In this document: positions 1 through 10,453 of the stretch, one piece after another | Numbering within the stretch: position 1 is the stretch's first letter | Layout: the number at the start of each line of letters is the position of its first letter | NCBI GenBank assembly: GCA_027625915.1 | Contig: JANTQA010000023.1 | Location: forward strand, 19,716,001-19,780,000 | Source: Anaeramoeba flamelloides | Taxonomy: Eukaryota; Metamonada; Anaeramoebidae | Direction of reading: 5' to 3' | DNA length: 64,000 nucleotides | Notes under the pieces: model-generated | Seen by the model: only the letters and a program-made list of their open reading frames with translations | What the model was told of the DNA's origin: nothing | Database searches by the model: none | Made by a program: the position numbers and the translations under genes

Positions 1-3000
1 ATTGTGATTGAATTTTTAATTTTTATCAAACAAGAGAATAGAATAAATATGGATGAGAAATTGCACCCACTATTGGAATTAATTTTTGAAAACTTTCTGA
101 AATTTACAACACTTTTAGAAGTGTCAACCAATTCAACCCCAATTGAACTGTCCTTTGGGAATCTTGTTGAACCGGTTGGGCAATTAAGATTAAGAGCAAT
201 TCAATTATACCATGTTTTATATTTTGTATCACCCGAAAAAATAGAAAATTTTTATTGCGAACATAAAATACTCGAAAAGATTCTAGATCTCTTTTTCAAA
301 TATAAATGGAACACTTTCTTACACAATTCCATTAATGATATGATCACCATAATTCTTCAGGGGCCATCAATTAAACTAATTGACAATATGCTTGTTGATT
401 ATAAATTAATACAAAAAATGATTTCAATTTGTGAACAATATGAAGAATCAAAAACTAACAAGGATTTAAGAAGAGGTAATTTTACTCATATTTTCCAAAT
501 TTGTAATAAATTGGTCACTTTATCGGAAAAGGATACTATACTCAATGAGAAATTAAATGAAATTGATGGATGGAATAATTTCGTAGACGGGATTTTATCT
601 GACGTTAATAAGGTTCAGTCACAAAAAATTGGCGAAATTAAAAAAGATTTCACAATGCTATCAGAAGAAGGTTCTTATAATCAAAACAACTTTGATGAAA
701 ATGATGATGATTTCTTTGATGATAGTGATGAAAATAGTGACGAAGACGATGACTTTGATATATTTAATAATTTTGATGATGAAATAATCGTTAAAGATGT
801 AAGTGCTATATTATATTTTTGTATTTTTTATTTATTTATTTATTTTGGTTTTTTTTTTTAGAAATATTATTTATTACAATGCACTACAAGGAAAATTTTT
901 TCAAAAAAAAATCTCTAAATTTTGTATTTTTGAAATACACTCATATAATAAACATTATTATAAATAACAATTTTCAATGAGGTTTACAACTTTAATAGAT
1001 ATTAATAGGAATTGAAAAAAAAATGAAATTTTTCAGTAATATTTTTTTCATTTTTAATTGTAAAATTTTTGAATTTTTTAATTGACTTAGTAGAGAGATA
1101 ATTTTCAAGTATTTTTTTTAATAGTATAAAAGGTAACATATTTTTCAATTTGAAAATAGTACAAAATATTTCAATCAAAAGATATTGCTCAATTAAATTG
1201 AAAATCTGATTTTTTATCTGTTTTTGGAATATTTTTTATCATTTTATTTTTTTCCATGTTTGAGTTTTTATATACGTTCCCGGTTTTTTTTCTGCAAATT
1301 GCTTTAACATATATTCTTTTTTCAATCTTAATGTTCAATCAAAAATTAATTCATTTCAACTTTTTCGAATAAAAAAATACCCTGAAAATAGGTGTTTTTT
1401 TCAAAAGTCGGTATTTTTGAAAAGGGGGGTATTCAGATTTTCAAGAGTTTAATAGCTATCCTTTTTTTATTACATAAAATTATGATAACTTTGAAAAAAT
1501 AATTTATAAAAGAAGTGTAACTTAAATCCAATGTATAGTTTTGGCTAACTTTAATTTTAGGTATTTAAATTTTCCTTGTAGTGTGGCTTTAAAAAAATTC
1601 AAGTTTTAAAAAAGTGGTATTTCATTTAAAAAAAAAAAAAGCAAAGATTTTGTTATTATATGAAATCTTTTTCATAAATTTCTATTTTAATAAAGTGAGG
1701 AAGCTTTGTTTTTTTTTTTAGACAGTCAGAATTAAAACTTTATTTTTGAAAGTTTTCTATTTTAATAAACTTTGGGATAAGCCTTTAAAAACTGAGGTAG
1801 ACGTTGGAGTGGGAAGAAAAGCACCTTTTTTAAAAAATTCCACACTTTTCTTTATTAAATACAAAACTGTAAAACAGTTTTAATTCTGACTGTCTAATAA
1901 AAAAAAACAAAGCTTCCTCACTTTGTTTAAATAGAAATTTTTGGAAAAGTTTTAATTTTGATAATCTAAAAAAAAAAAGTCCTCAATTTTTTAAAATAGC
2001 TGTATAAAAGGATAATTGTTTTGATTGAAGAAAAGGGTTTTTTTTTTTTTGATTTTGAAAAGAAAAACTACAAACAAAACAAACATAAGGTCTTTCCAAA
2101 AAAGTGGGGCATTTTTTTTTACATTTCATAAAAAATAATCTTTTTTAGTGATGGTAATCATTAATCAACTATACTAAATTAAGTTTAATATTTATACCGA
2201 TTGAATCAACCACTTATGTATTTAATTCAAAGCATGTTAGTTGAAATATTCCTAAAAAATGAAAAAAAAAATTTGACTGCACTTTTTTTGGTTAAAGCAA
2301 TGTACGACCAATTTCAATAAAAAACAGGAAATATGGAATGGGAACACATGATTTTTTAAACACGAAAACGCAGTTATATGTTTTTAATTATATTGTAAAT
2401 TTTGTTGAGATTATACATGTTATGAAAATATTTTTTTCGATCAAAAAGAAAATAATCAACACCAATTTTCACCATAAAAAAATATCAGATAAAATCGAGA
2501 TCATAAAATTTAATATATTTTATTTCTGCAATACAATAATAAGAAATAAATTGAATTATTATCAAGAATCTATAAATGATGGTTAATGATTTTATATATT
2601 TAAATCCTATTTTGAAGAATGTGTTACATAAATATATTTTAAAATAAATTTGCCCCACATTCTTGGAAATAGCTCATGAAAAAATAATTTATTTATTTTT
2701 TTTTTTATAAAGACTTTATTTTGGAAATTATGAATTTTTCATTACAAAATTTCCATTTTACTAATTTTTATAAAAATATTTTTAGAACAATGATGTCTTT
2801 AATCAACAAATTTGAATATTTCTTTTTCGTTTTCCAAATCAAATATACACCAAATATTCAACCATAAAAAACAAATTTCACCTTAAAATGAAAATTTTGT
2901 AATGAAAAATTCATAATTTCCAAAATAAAGTCATAATAAAAAAAAAAATTTCAATAAAAAAAAAAATTAAATAGTATTGTCTTTGAAAACAAAAATTAAA

Positions 3001-3365
3001 TCCCTTGCTTTAATTTTTGAAAAAATAGAAAAACACTTATAAAAATGTGGTATTAAAAATTATTTAAAGTGTTCTTCGATCAATTTCTGATTGTGTCAAA
3101 AAATTTAAAATTTTATTGTTACTGTTAAGGGTTAAATGTAGGAATCATTTAATCTGTTAAAGAGAGAATTTTGAAGTGATTAAATTTGTGACTTCCTAAT
3201 TCAAAGAGTGTCTAAAATAAACACAGTCATTATAAGTATTTAAAACTTAATTTAGTTTTCTAAAAGATAAATTTAAAATTTTTTGTTTATTTTATCCTTA
3301 ATTAATGGATTAAACATTCAATCTTATAATTTAATAATATTATGAGTGTTCTTGTATACTAACGA

Positions 3366-3399
<34 letters not shown>

Positions 3400-4234
3400 C
3401 ATTATTTCAGGTGAGCCACAATTTTTGAAATGGAGTTTCCTTTTGTAAAATTTTGTGCTCTTAATTTTTTTGCATTTTTTTTTCTTGATAAATTGTGACT
3501 TTTTTTAAAAATATTTGAAAGAAAAGAAGGGAATAAATAATAATATCTTTATTATTTTACTTTTATGTATAAATTTTAAATTATTACCTTATTTTGATTC
3601 ACTCTTAAATATTTCATTAATAATAAATTAATATATATATATATTCAATCTTTTAAAATAAAAATAGGAAGATTCCTATGATTCTGATGATTCAGATGAA
3701 ACACCATCTTGGCTAGCCGAAACTAAAACCTTAGCATTTGATAATAATTATATAATTAGGAACAGTGTAAATGGGAAAGGTTCCGGATCAAAAAAGAATA
3801 ACTCTGATGATTCCACAAGTTCATCAACATCATCATCAGATGAAGAAGATGAGGATGAGGATGAAGAAGACGAAGATGAAGACGAAGATGAGGATGAGGA
3901 TGAAGATGAAGACGAAGAGGACGAAGACGAGGATGAGGATGAGGATGAAGATGAAGATGAAGATGAAGATGATGAAGATGATGAAATTGAAAAAACAAAA
4001 AACAATAAAAATGAAAATAAAGATGGGGGTGAAGTTAAAGAAGAAGAAAAAGAAAATGATGACAAAGATGAAGAAAAAGAAAAAGAAAAAGAAATAAAAA
4101 ATATTAATGAAGACAATAAAGAAGAACAAGAGAAAAAAGAAAACCAAATTGAAGATTCTTCAAACAAAGTAGTGGAAAATCTCTCAAAAGAAGATATTAA
4201 TAATAAAAATGATAAAGTAGTATCAGAAAATTAA
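1..4234 (+). CDS. PP6 regulatory subunit, SAPS family (3' part, two exons)
   Basis: SAPS proteins are helical-repeat regulatory subunits of the Sit4/PP6 serine/threonine phosphatase. The gene runs off the left edge; exon 1 occupies 1-798 and exon 2 3668-4234, joined in phase 0 (GAT|GTAAGT donor, AATAG|GAA acceptor), with stop TAA at 4232-4234. Family hallmarks in exon 1 are RLRAIQLYHVLY, LDLFFKYKWNTFLH (human PP6R has LDLFFKYTWNNFLH), the RRGNFTHIFQICNKLV block matching RRGNMGHLT of human paralogues, and WNNFVDGIL matching WESFVEETL. The C-terminal third is an acidic Asp/Glu region followed by Glu/Lys/Asn-rich sequence, again typical of the family. A conserved PSWLAETKTLAFDNN segment opens the second exon after acidic serines. 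The 2.9 kb intron is far longer than most others in the window and is filled with elements. The family call is secure; the paralogue is not assignable. Confidence 0.9.
882..1583. mobile_element. CACTA-like non-autonomous DNA element, copy A
   Basis: The element begins CACTACAAGGAAAATTT and ends with its reverse complement, AAATTTTCCTTGTAGTG, at 1567-1583. It is flanked by TG on both sides (880-881 and 1584-1585), compatible with a 2-bp target duplication. CACTACAAG termini are the classical signature of CACTA/EnSpm elements, so the superfamily is inferred from ends only. No transposase frame remains in the 702 bp. A second copy lies at 8654-9872 in the same orientation, colinear except for a 508-bp insertion. 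Confidence 0.65.
1674..1944. mobile_element. Hairpin (foldback) element, ~270 bp
   Basis: Arms of about 65 bp at 1674-1740 and 1876-1944 are near-perfect reverse complements, including GTGAGGAAGCTTTG versus CAAAGCTTCCTCAC and GACAGTCAGAATTAAAAC versus its complement. The ~135-bp loop contains no coding signal. It sits just downstream of the CACTA-like element in the SAPS intron. Superfamily unknown. Confidence 0.6.
2088..2674. mobile_element. 587-bp TIR element, copy 1
   Basis: Left end AGGTCTTTCCAAAAAAGTGG and right end inverse (CCCCACATTCTTGGAAATAGC) pair as terminal inverted repeats sharing TTTCCAA...GTGGGGCA. A second copy in opposite orientation lies at 21295-21888. Both copies keep a similar short open frame (2338-2586 here; 21427-21642 on the minus strand there) sharing FVEI, VMK and IKKKII, so these are related remnants of an element-encoded protein. 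I do not recognise the protein. Copy lengths (587 and 594 bp) match, which argues for transposition of a shortened unit. Confidence 0.6.
2711..2932. mobile_element. Hairpin element, ~220 bp
   Basis: Arms at about 2711-2762 and 2886-2932 are inverted copies containing ACTTTATTTTGGAAATTATG and its complement. The loop is ~120 bp of AT-rich non-coding sequence. Located inside the SAPS intron. Confidence 0.55.
3125..3268. repeat. ~145-bp dispersed repeat, copy 1 of 3
   Basis: Shares with 12474-12612 and 36772-36918 a common order of blocks: AGGGTTTA or AGGGTTAA near the start, AATCTG and AGAGAGA in the middle, then ACAGTCATTA and AGTTTTC. All three are in the same orientation. Length and lack of coding frame would suit a SINE, but I see no convincing tRNA A/B boxes or tail, so the class is open. 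Confidence 0.5.
3300..3437 (+). mobile_element. Right end of dispersed ~600-bp TIR family
   Basis: Only the right ~130 bp is recognisable here: a TTCTTGTATACTAA motif, a TA microsatellite, then ATTATTTCAGGTGAGCCAC and TTTTTGAAATGGAGTTT. The same ending occurs at the ends of the copies at 6628-7213, 14743-15349 and 43121-43747. Within it, CAG is followed directly by GTGAG. Confidence 0.5.
3840..3990 (+). repeat. Acidic-codon microsatellite inside the SAPS exon
   Basis: A GAWGAN-type trinucleotide/hexanucleotide run encodes an uninterrupted Asp/Glu stretch of about 45 residues. The antisense strand shows long poly-Ser and Leu/His frames here, which are by-products of this repeat. Confidence 0.85.
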
Positions 4235-4553
4235 TTAATTATTAATTTAGAAAAAATTCTAAACGAGAGAATTGTAATTTAATCTAAATTTACTCTCAAT
4301 TAGAAATATATATATATATATATATATATATTCCCATTAACGAAAAATTATAAAATATACCTTTTGTATTTTTCATTTTAAATTTAAATAGTTATATTAA
4401 TATTTTCTACTTTATTATAATTAATAAAAATTTTTTGAACTGTTCAATATTTTATAATTTTTTTTTTTTTTTAATTTTCAAAAAAATCAATATTTTTTGT
4501 TTTTTTTATTTCAGAATTAAGATGAAAACATAATATTAAAAAGATAATCTTTT

Positions 4554-6539
4554 TTTTTTTTATTTTGAAGGGAGGAAATCAATTTCCTCTTACAGCCCTA
4601 ATTTCTAAATTTTTGTTTAGAAATCTCAATAAAGAATCATAATTTTCTTTATCATTAACTAATGATAAAATAAATAATGAGTCTTTATTTCGAATAATAT
4701 CAAAGATATTATTCTTATTATTTTTGTTAATTTGAATTAAATCTTTAATCCAAATTATTCGATTTTCTTTATAGAATGGGCAATCCCATAAAAAATGATC
4801 GATATATTCAACTGTATCTAGGTTTAAATATTTTTTGCAGAAGTTGCAAAATTTTGTTTTTGTTTTATTCTTATCATAAACATAAGAATATCTATTTAGA
4901 TAATTTGTGAAATTTCTTAGTTTTAAGATGGAAGTTGAGCCCTTCCATTTTAAATCTTTTTGTTGTTTGTTTATATTGTTATTGTATCTAATAATTTTTA
5001 AATATTCCTGGCCTTTCCACCCAGTGCTATTTATTATTAAATGTTCTCTAAATTGATTAAGATTCGCATTTAGCAATTTTAGATTTTCCGCTTTCCAATT
5101 AATATTTTCGTAGTCTTTTTTGGAAAATTTTAAATTTTTTGATATGTGTTCGAAACCAAGTGTTTCTAATTTACTTTTGAGTTTAAATCTTCTTTTATAT
5201 ATCGGAAATTCTCACTTGGTCTATTTTTGCCTCAGTTTTATAAATTATTCTTGGAGAGTGTGGATTAATTTTTAAAAATTTTGTTACTTTTTTATTTATC
5301 CAAACATCTATCGAGTTGAAATCATTTTGGGTTAGATTGAAAATAACTAATCCATAAAATAATTGGCTAATAGATATCGATTTAAACATTTGTAATTTTA
5401 CTCCATTGGCTAATTGTTGTTGGCTAAAAATCATCTTGATTTTTTTAAAATTTGCTTTTACTTTTTTAAAGTTTTTTTTTAAATGTTTCTCTTTTTCAAG
5501 CCAAATTCCTAAATACTTTATTTCTGATAATTGGTTTGATTTTAAAGTTTTATCTTTATTTGGGTTCATTCCAAATTCTTGAATAATTTTAAAAATTATT
5601 ATTAATTTTTTATCTATTTCTGAAATTGGTCCTTCCATTATTAAAATTAAGTCATCTGTAAACATTTGAACATGATGGACTAAATCTGTTATTTTTTCAA
5701 TTAAAAAATGGCTGATAAATCCAAACATTAATGGAGAAAGAGGATCTCCTTGATAAACTCCTATTCCTTCTTTTTTATAATATTTTTGTAACCAAATTTT
5801 GATTTTTTGATTTTTAATATATTTATTGAGTGCATGATGGACTATTATATGGCTAATTGTGTCAAAGCATTTTTTATATCAATTGTAACAATAAAAAATT
5901 CTTTATTTTTCTATTTTTTTTTAAGTTTTTTAAGTTCAAATAGTAAATTTAGAACAGCATCCGTGTGTCTAATTTTTTTTTAAAATCAAACTGAGAATCA
6001 GAAATTAGATTCCAAGAGTCTTCTATCCCTTTATTGATAAGTTTTAGAAAAAATCTAGCTAAAGTATTATTAATTGACATTGGTCTATAATTCAAGGGAA
6101 CTCCTTCATCCCCAGCTTTATGAATAAATAAAATATTTCTTTCTTTTATAAAATTAATTATTTCTTCATTTGGATTATTAATCCAATGTAGAAAAATTCT
6201 TTGAATATTTTTTAAAAAAAGTAGATAGTCTTTTTCGTTCTTATTTTTAGGGTCCAATTTATAGAATTGGATTTTATCAAAATCTTTAACTGATTTTTTT
6301 TTTTGATATTTTATTAAATCATATATATTTTCTAAAGAAAAAATATCTTTAATATCCATTGGCTCTAAATTTTCAAATTTCTTAAAATAATATTCTTTAA
6401 TTAATTTTATAATTTTTATTTCTGGTTTTTTACTAATTTCCCTACAATAATCAAAATAAGTATTTTCTAAAATTTTATTATTTAAGATAATTTTTGTTGA
6501 TGAACTTCTAATTTTATTTATTAATTTCCAATATTTTTG
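4554..6539 (-). mobile_element. 5'-truncated LINE (non-LTR retrotransposon)
   Basis: Minus-strand pieces of an ORF2-like reverse transcriptase lie in order: LNYRPMSINNTLARFFLKLI and SDSQFDFKKKLDTR (fingers/palm motifs, 5949-6359), VYQGDPLSPLMFG with catalytic FTDD (5195-5760), and a C-terminal CNFC..H....C zinc knuckle of the zf-RVT type (4579-5076). The frame is broken in at least two places, so this copy is dead. The 3' end is an A-tract (poly-T at 4551-4562 on the plus strand). Flanks repeat ATTAAAAAGATAATCTTTT at 4535-4553 and, with a 2-A expansion, 6540-6560: a target-site duplication. No endonuclease domain remains; the insertion starts upstream of the reverse transcriptase core. Confidence 0.9.
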
Positions 6540-6627
6540 ATTAAAAAAAGATAATCTTTTGATAATTGTTTATATGTTTCAAAAAACATTTAAAAAATAA
6601 ATTCAACCTCAACTATTTTATATTATA

Positions 6628-7213
6628 AACTATTTTTCAAAAATTTTTACTCAATTTATAATGTTAATGGAAGTTTTTTTGAGGGTTTATTATCCGATGT
6701 TCCTATCAAAAAATATTTTCAAATTTTTGGATCATAATCGAATTTTTTCTTTTTCAAATTTTGTTTTGCTTTTTTATTTTTTTTTCTTTTTCTTTTGATT
6801 TCTTTTGTTTTTCATCAGTTCATTTTTTTTTTTCTTTTTTTTTTGCAACAGATATGTTGAAAAAAAAGATCTTTGGAATCTTAATAATCATTTAAAAAAT
6901 TGGGATTATGTAATGTTTTTTGAAATGAATTTAATTATTATCAAAAAATCTTCTTGTTAAACTTTTTCTCGGTGAGGGTTCAGTAATAAAAAAACCCTAA
7001 AGCTCATTTCTAAAATTGTTACTCACTTTTTTTTAAGTTTTTTGGTTTTATTTTTTTTTAATTTTCAAAAATATCAGGTTTTTATATGTTTAGAATGATT
7101 TAAAAGCATTTTATTAATCAGATTTTATTATTAGTAGTTCTTGAATACTAAAGCATATTTATTTTTTTTCAATTTATTATTTCAATTTTATCATAATTTT
7201 GGAAATGGAGATT
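6628..7213 (+). mobile_element. Dispersed ~600-bp TIR family, copy 2
   Basis: Begins AACTATTTTTCAAAAATTTT after a TA and ends ..GGAAATGGAGATT before TA. Colinear with 14743-15349 and 43121-43747 through shared blocks such as TTATAATGTTAATGGAAG, GGATCATAATC and TTTTTGGTTTTATTTTTTTT. The inner right terminus is degenerate here (TTTCAATTTTATC instead of TTTCAGGTAAGTC). No coding frame is conserved. TA flanks and ends suggest a Tc1/mariner-type MITE. Confidence 0.6.
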
Positions 7214-7215
7214 TA

Positions 7216-7592
7216 AAGATCCAACATTAAAGTATTACCAAAATAATTGAGAGAAAATAGAGCACTATTCTGGTTCATTTATTTTCATTTCATCTAAAAA
7301 AAAAAATATTTTGTTCTTTAAAAAAGAACAAATAGAGGTGTTTCATTTTTATTAAGGATATTGTTGTTTTTTGGTATAACAATTTCACAATTTGCTAAGT
7401 TGAATTTTGAAAAATCGAAAATACTTTTGGTACTAAGTTTCGAGAAAATTACTCCCATTATGATTAAACAAGTCTAAACCTCGATTATTTTTTGTTCAGA
7501 ATCCACATTTTTTTTTTTTTTTTCATTTCCTTTATAAATGGTAAAACATTTTTTATTTACTAATAATTCCATTTTTAAAAAAATAAGATTTA
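7216..7592. other. Non-coding AT-rich spacer
   Basis: No gene, RNA or convincing repeat was seen; only homopolymer runs and short open frames without family resemblance. Confidence 0.6.
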
Positions 7593-7787
7593 CAGTCAGT
7601 TTCACTTTTAAGACACAAACTTTCAACAAAATTTAAGGCACATTAAAATCTCAAATTAAGGCTTTAAATTCAAATTCTAGTAAAATAAATTGTAAAAAAA
7701 AAAATTCCAAAAAATGTGCTTTAATTTGAGATTTTTTTGTGCCTTAAATTTCGTTGAAAGTTTGTGCCTTAAAAGTGAAACTTACTG
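7593..7787. mobile_element. 195-bp TA-flanked foldback MITE, copy 1
   Basis: Starts CAGTCAGTTTCACTTTTAAG after TA and ends with an imperfect inverse, ..AAAGTGAAACTTACTG, before TA. The inverted arms run nearly to the centre (about 90 bp each), with AAACTTTCAAC and AAATTTAAGGCAC repeated in inverse. A second 192-bp copy is at 41024-41215. CAGT ends and TA duplications fit a Tc1/mariner-derived MITE. Confidence 0.75.
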
Positions 7788-7789
7788 TA

Positions 7790-8653
7790 TTACAAAATTT
7801 TCATTTTAGATGTTTAAACTTGAACTAAAAATATATTTTCAGATAAATTCTTTTTGCTTTTGTGTTCTATTTTCTAGATAATTATTTTAAGTTTTCAAAA
7901 ATGAAAATGATCCTAATTTAGGAATTTTATACTATGTTTTATAAATTCTGTTTAAACCTTTCAAAAAAGACTTTATTGAACTTGAATTCAAAAAAGTAAT
8001 AAAATCTTTTTGAATTGGAAAATAAAAAATTAACCTTTGATAATACTTAAATAATCATTAAAATTCACTATTTGGCGAATTTTGAAATAGGATTTCAGTT
8101 TATATGAATTATTTTTTTGAATTTACTAGAGTAATTTATCAATATTTATTTCAATTATTCATAAATGTGAATAAAATGTGTAATTATTTAAAAATGTGAC
8201 ATTCTTCTAGACAAGAGATAAATTACATTTAATTATATTTTTCTTCATACCAGTATTAAAAATTTATTCTCAGTTTTTACCTAGTAACTTTTCAATTTAT
8301 TTTAAGTATATTTTGAATTAGTAAATTTTTAAATTCATCAACAAAAAGAATTTCAAAAAAATAATCAATTTTGAAAAATAAAAATAAAAACAAATTAATG
8401 TAACCAACAATCCTATCAAAAGAACAGTTCTTCCACTTCCCCAAAAATAGTTTCTAACAACTAAAAAGAAAAAAAAATAAAGATCTTATCAAACCAATTA
8501 AAAAAGAATTTTTTTTTCTTTATTTCGCCCTTTTTTGTTTGGAACACTGACAGTAAATAATTTTTATGAATAACACAAATAAGAGTCAAAGAAAACGGAA
8601 ACTTTTTTTGATTTTTTATCAAAATGAGAGTTTTTAAAACCCATTTTTGTACA
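7790..8653. other. Non-coding AT-rich spacer
   Basis: No recognisable gene. A minus-strand open frame at 8461-8715 overlaps the start of the CACTA-like copy B and shows only Phe/Lys-rich low-complexity sequence. Confidence 0.55.
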
Positions 8654-9872
8654 GCACAAAACAATGAAAATTTTTTCAAAAAAAAATCTTTAAATTGGGT
8701 ATTTTTGAAATACACTCATATAATAAACATTATTATACATAAAAATTTTCAAAAAGGTTTACAACTTTAATAGATATTAAAACGAATTGAAAAAAAAATG
8801 AAATTTTTCAAGTAATATTTTATTCATTTTTAATTGTAAAATTTTTTAATTTTTTAATTGACTTAGTAGAGAGATATTTTTCAAGTATTTTTTTAATAGT
8901 CTAAAAAGAAACATATTTTTCAATTCTAAAATAGTATAATAAAATATTTCAATCAAAATATATTGCTAAATTAAATTGAAAATCTGATTTTTGATCTGTT
9001 TTTGGAATATTTTTTATTATTTTATTTTTTTCCATGTTTGAGTTTTTATATAAACTATCATTCAAAATCATTGGCCCATCAAAAATCAAAATTTAAATAA
9101 AAATATTTTTAATACTTGTAGTTATCTATTATAATATCAAAATTTTTATTTTAGTATTTGGTTCACTACTCCAGGGGTATTTTTTTTCTTCAAAAAATAA
9201 AATAAAAAAAGTTAAAAAAAATTTTAAAAAAAATTGGGCCATTTATTTTGAATGAAGCATTACATGAAAAAAAATTTTTTTAAAAATTAATAAAACCCAT
9301 TTATCGATCCTCCTTCCCTTTGAATAACTAAATCTAATCTCTTTTTCATTTTTGAAACGAATTTTTCATTAATTCATCTGTTACTTCTTTTCAAATTTTG
9401 ATTTTCATTTTCCTTTTTAACAAAACACTTTTGAAAAAAATAAAAAAAGAAAAAATGATTTATTTACAAACTTTTCATTGTGGGAGGAAAAACTTTAAAA
9501 CGATACAAAAGCAATTCAAAATTGAAATATAAGGTGGGCCATTTATTTTGAATTTTAGTTTACATTCCCCCTTGTTTTTTTCAGGAAATTGCTTTAAAAT
9601 TTGTTCTTTTTTCAATCTTAATGTTCAATCAAAAAATAATTCATTTACACTTTTTTGATTCAAAAATACCCTGAAAATAAGTGTTTTTTTCAAAAGTTGG
9701 TATTTTTGAGAAGGGGGGTATTCGGATTTCCATGAGTTTAATAGCTATCCCTTTTTTATTACATAAAATTATGATAATTTTGAAAAAATAATTTATAAAG
9801 TAAGTATAACTGAAATCCAATGTATAGTTTTGGCTAACTTTAATTTTCAGTGGTTAAATTTTCCTTGTAGTG
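8654..9872. mobile_element. CACTA-like element, copy B, carrying a nested insertion
   Basis: Colinear with 882-1583, sharing GAAATACACTCATATAATAA near the left and AATTTTCCTTGTAGTG at the right. The left terminus is eroded (GCACAAAACAATGAAAATTT). Removing 9053-9560 restores continuity with copy A at the sequence TTTGAGTTTTTATATA, so the nested element arrived after this family spread. Confidence 0.65.
9053..9560. mobile_element. 508-bp Tc1-like element nested in the CACTA-like copy
   Basis: TIRs AACTATCATTCAAAATCATT and the inverse AATTTTAGTT... pair over ~26 bp, sharing GGCCCA; TA lies on both sides (9051-9052, 9561-9562). Copy A supplies the empty site. Inside, minus strand 9287-9393 reads KEVTDELMKNSFQKMKKRLD followed by LVIQREGGSINGFY and a stop. 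This resembles the C-terminal tail of Tc1-type transposases (...LI.SMPRR.Q.VI..KG). A TGA precedes the lysine where the family usually has tryptophan. The rest of the transposase has been lost. Confidence 0.7.
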
Positions 9873-10453
9873 TAGAAAAATCTGAATTACTTTTAATATT
9901 CCCATGCTCAAAAAGAAAAGCATTTTCCACATACATATTTTCAAGACTTTTTGGAACTTTCAGCCTTGACTCTTTTATCTATTTCAGTTTCTGATATTCT
10001 TTCATATTTTTTCACATTTCGAATACTTGATACAACCTTTTATGAAATTCCAAAAAAAGGGTAAAAAAAAAATAATTAAACAAAAGAAAACATTTTGAAA
10101 TTTCTTTGAATTTTCTGAAAAGTTATCTAAAAGAAAAATAATTTTTAGCTTTCAAAATCCTGAAAGTCTTTTTATGAAAACCGAAAGTGTCAAGTTATAA
10201 AAATTGCTTATTTTTAAAAGTTTGAATTGTAAAAGCCTTTAAATTGAAAGTTATTGGATTTTGATCTTGTATTACCTTTCAAAATTTGAAACAATTTCAA
10301 AAAAAACAAAGGTGTTGTCAAGTAAAAAAAGTGGCAACAATTTTTGTTGTGTTGAAACCAAGATCAATCATTTTTTCAAGTTTTTTTCTTTTCTCAACTC
10401 TTTATCATTTTTGATCAAATAAATATTTTTATTCTGACTCCATCAAAAAACCA
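9873..10453. other. Upstream region of VPS37
   Basis: About 580 bp of AT-rich DNA without a recognisable gene, presumably including the promoter and 5' UTR of the plus-strand VPS37 gene. No defined promoter motif could be assigned. Confidence 0.5.

Larger units (their letters stand above)
799..3667 (+). other. 2.9 kb element-filled intron of the SAPS gene
   Basis: The intron is bounded by GTAAGT at 799 and AG at 3666-3667 and keeps the reading frame. From left to right it holds a CACTA-like element (882-1583), a hairpin element (1674-1944), a 587-bp TIR element (2088-2674), another hairpin (2711-2932), a ~145-bp dispersed repeat (3125-3268) and the right end of a dispersed TIR family (about 3300-3437). 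Little sequence remains unexplained. A short open frame at 2338-2586 belongs to the 587-bp element and is not a host gene. Confidence 0.8.

Noticed and set aside
3748-4167. Minus-strand poly-Ser and other frames opposite the acidic SAPS exon
   Set aside because: They are the antisense of a GAT/GAA trinucleotide repeat; composition is fully explained by the repeat and the plus-strand exon is in frame with the SAPS gene.
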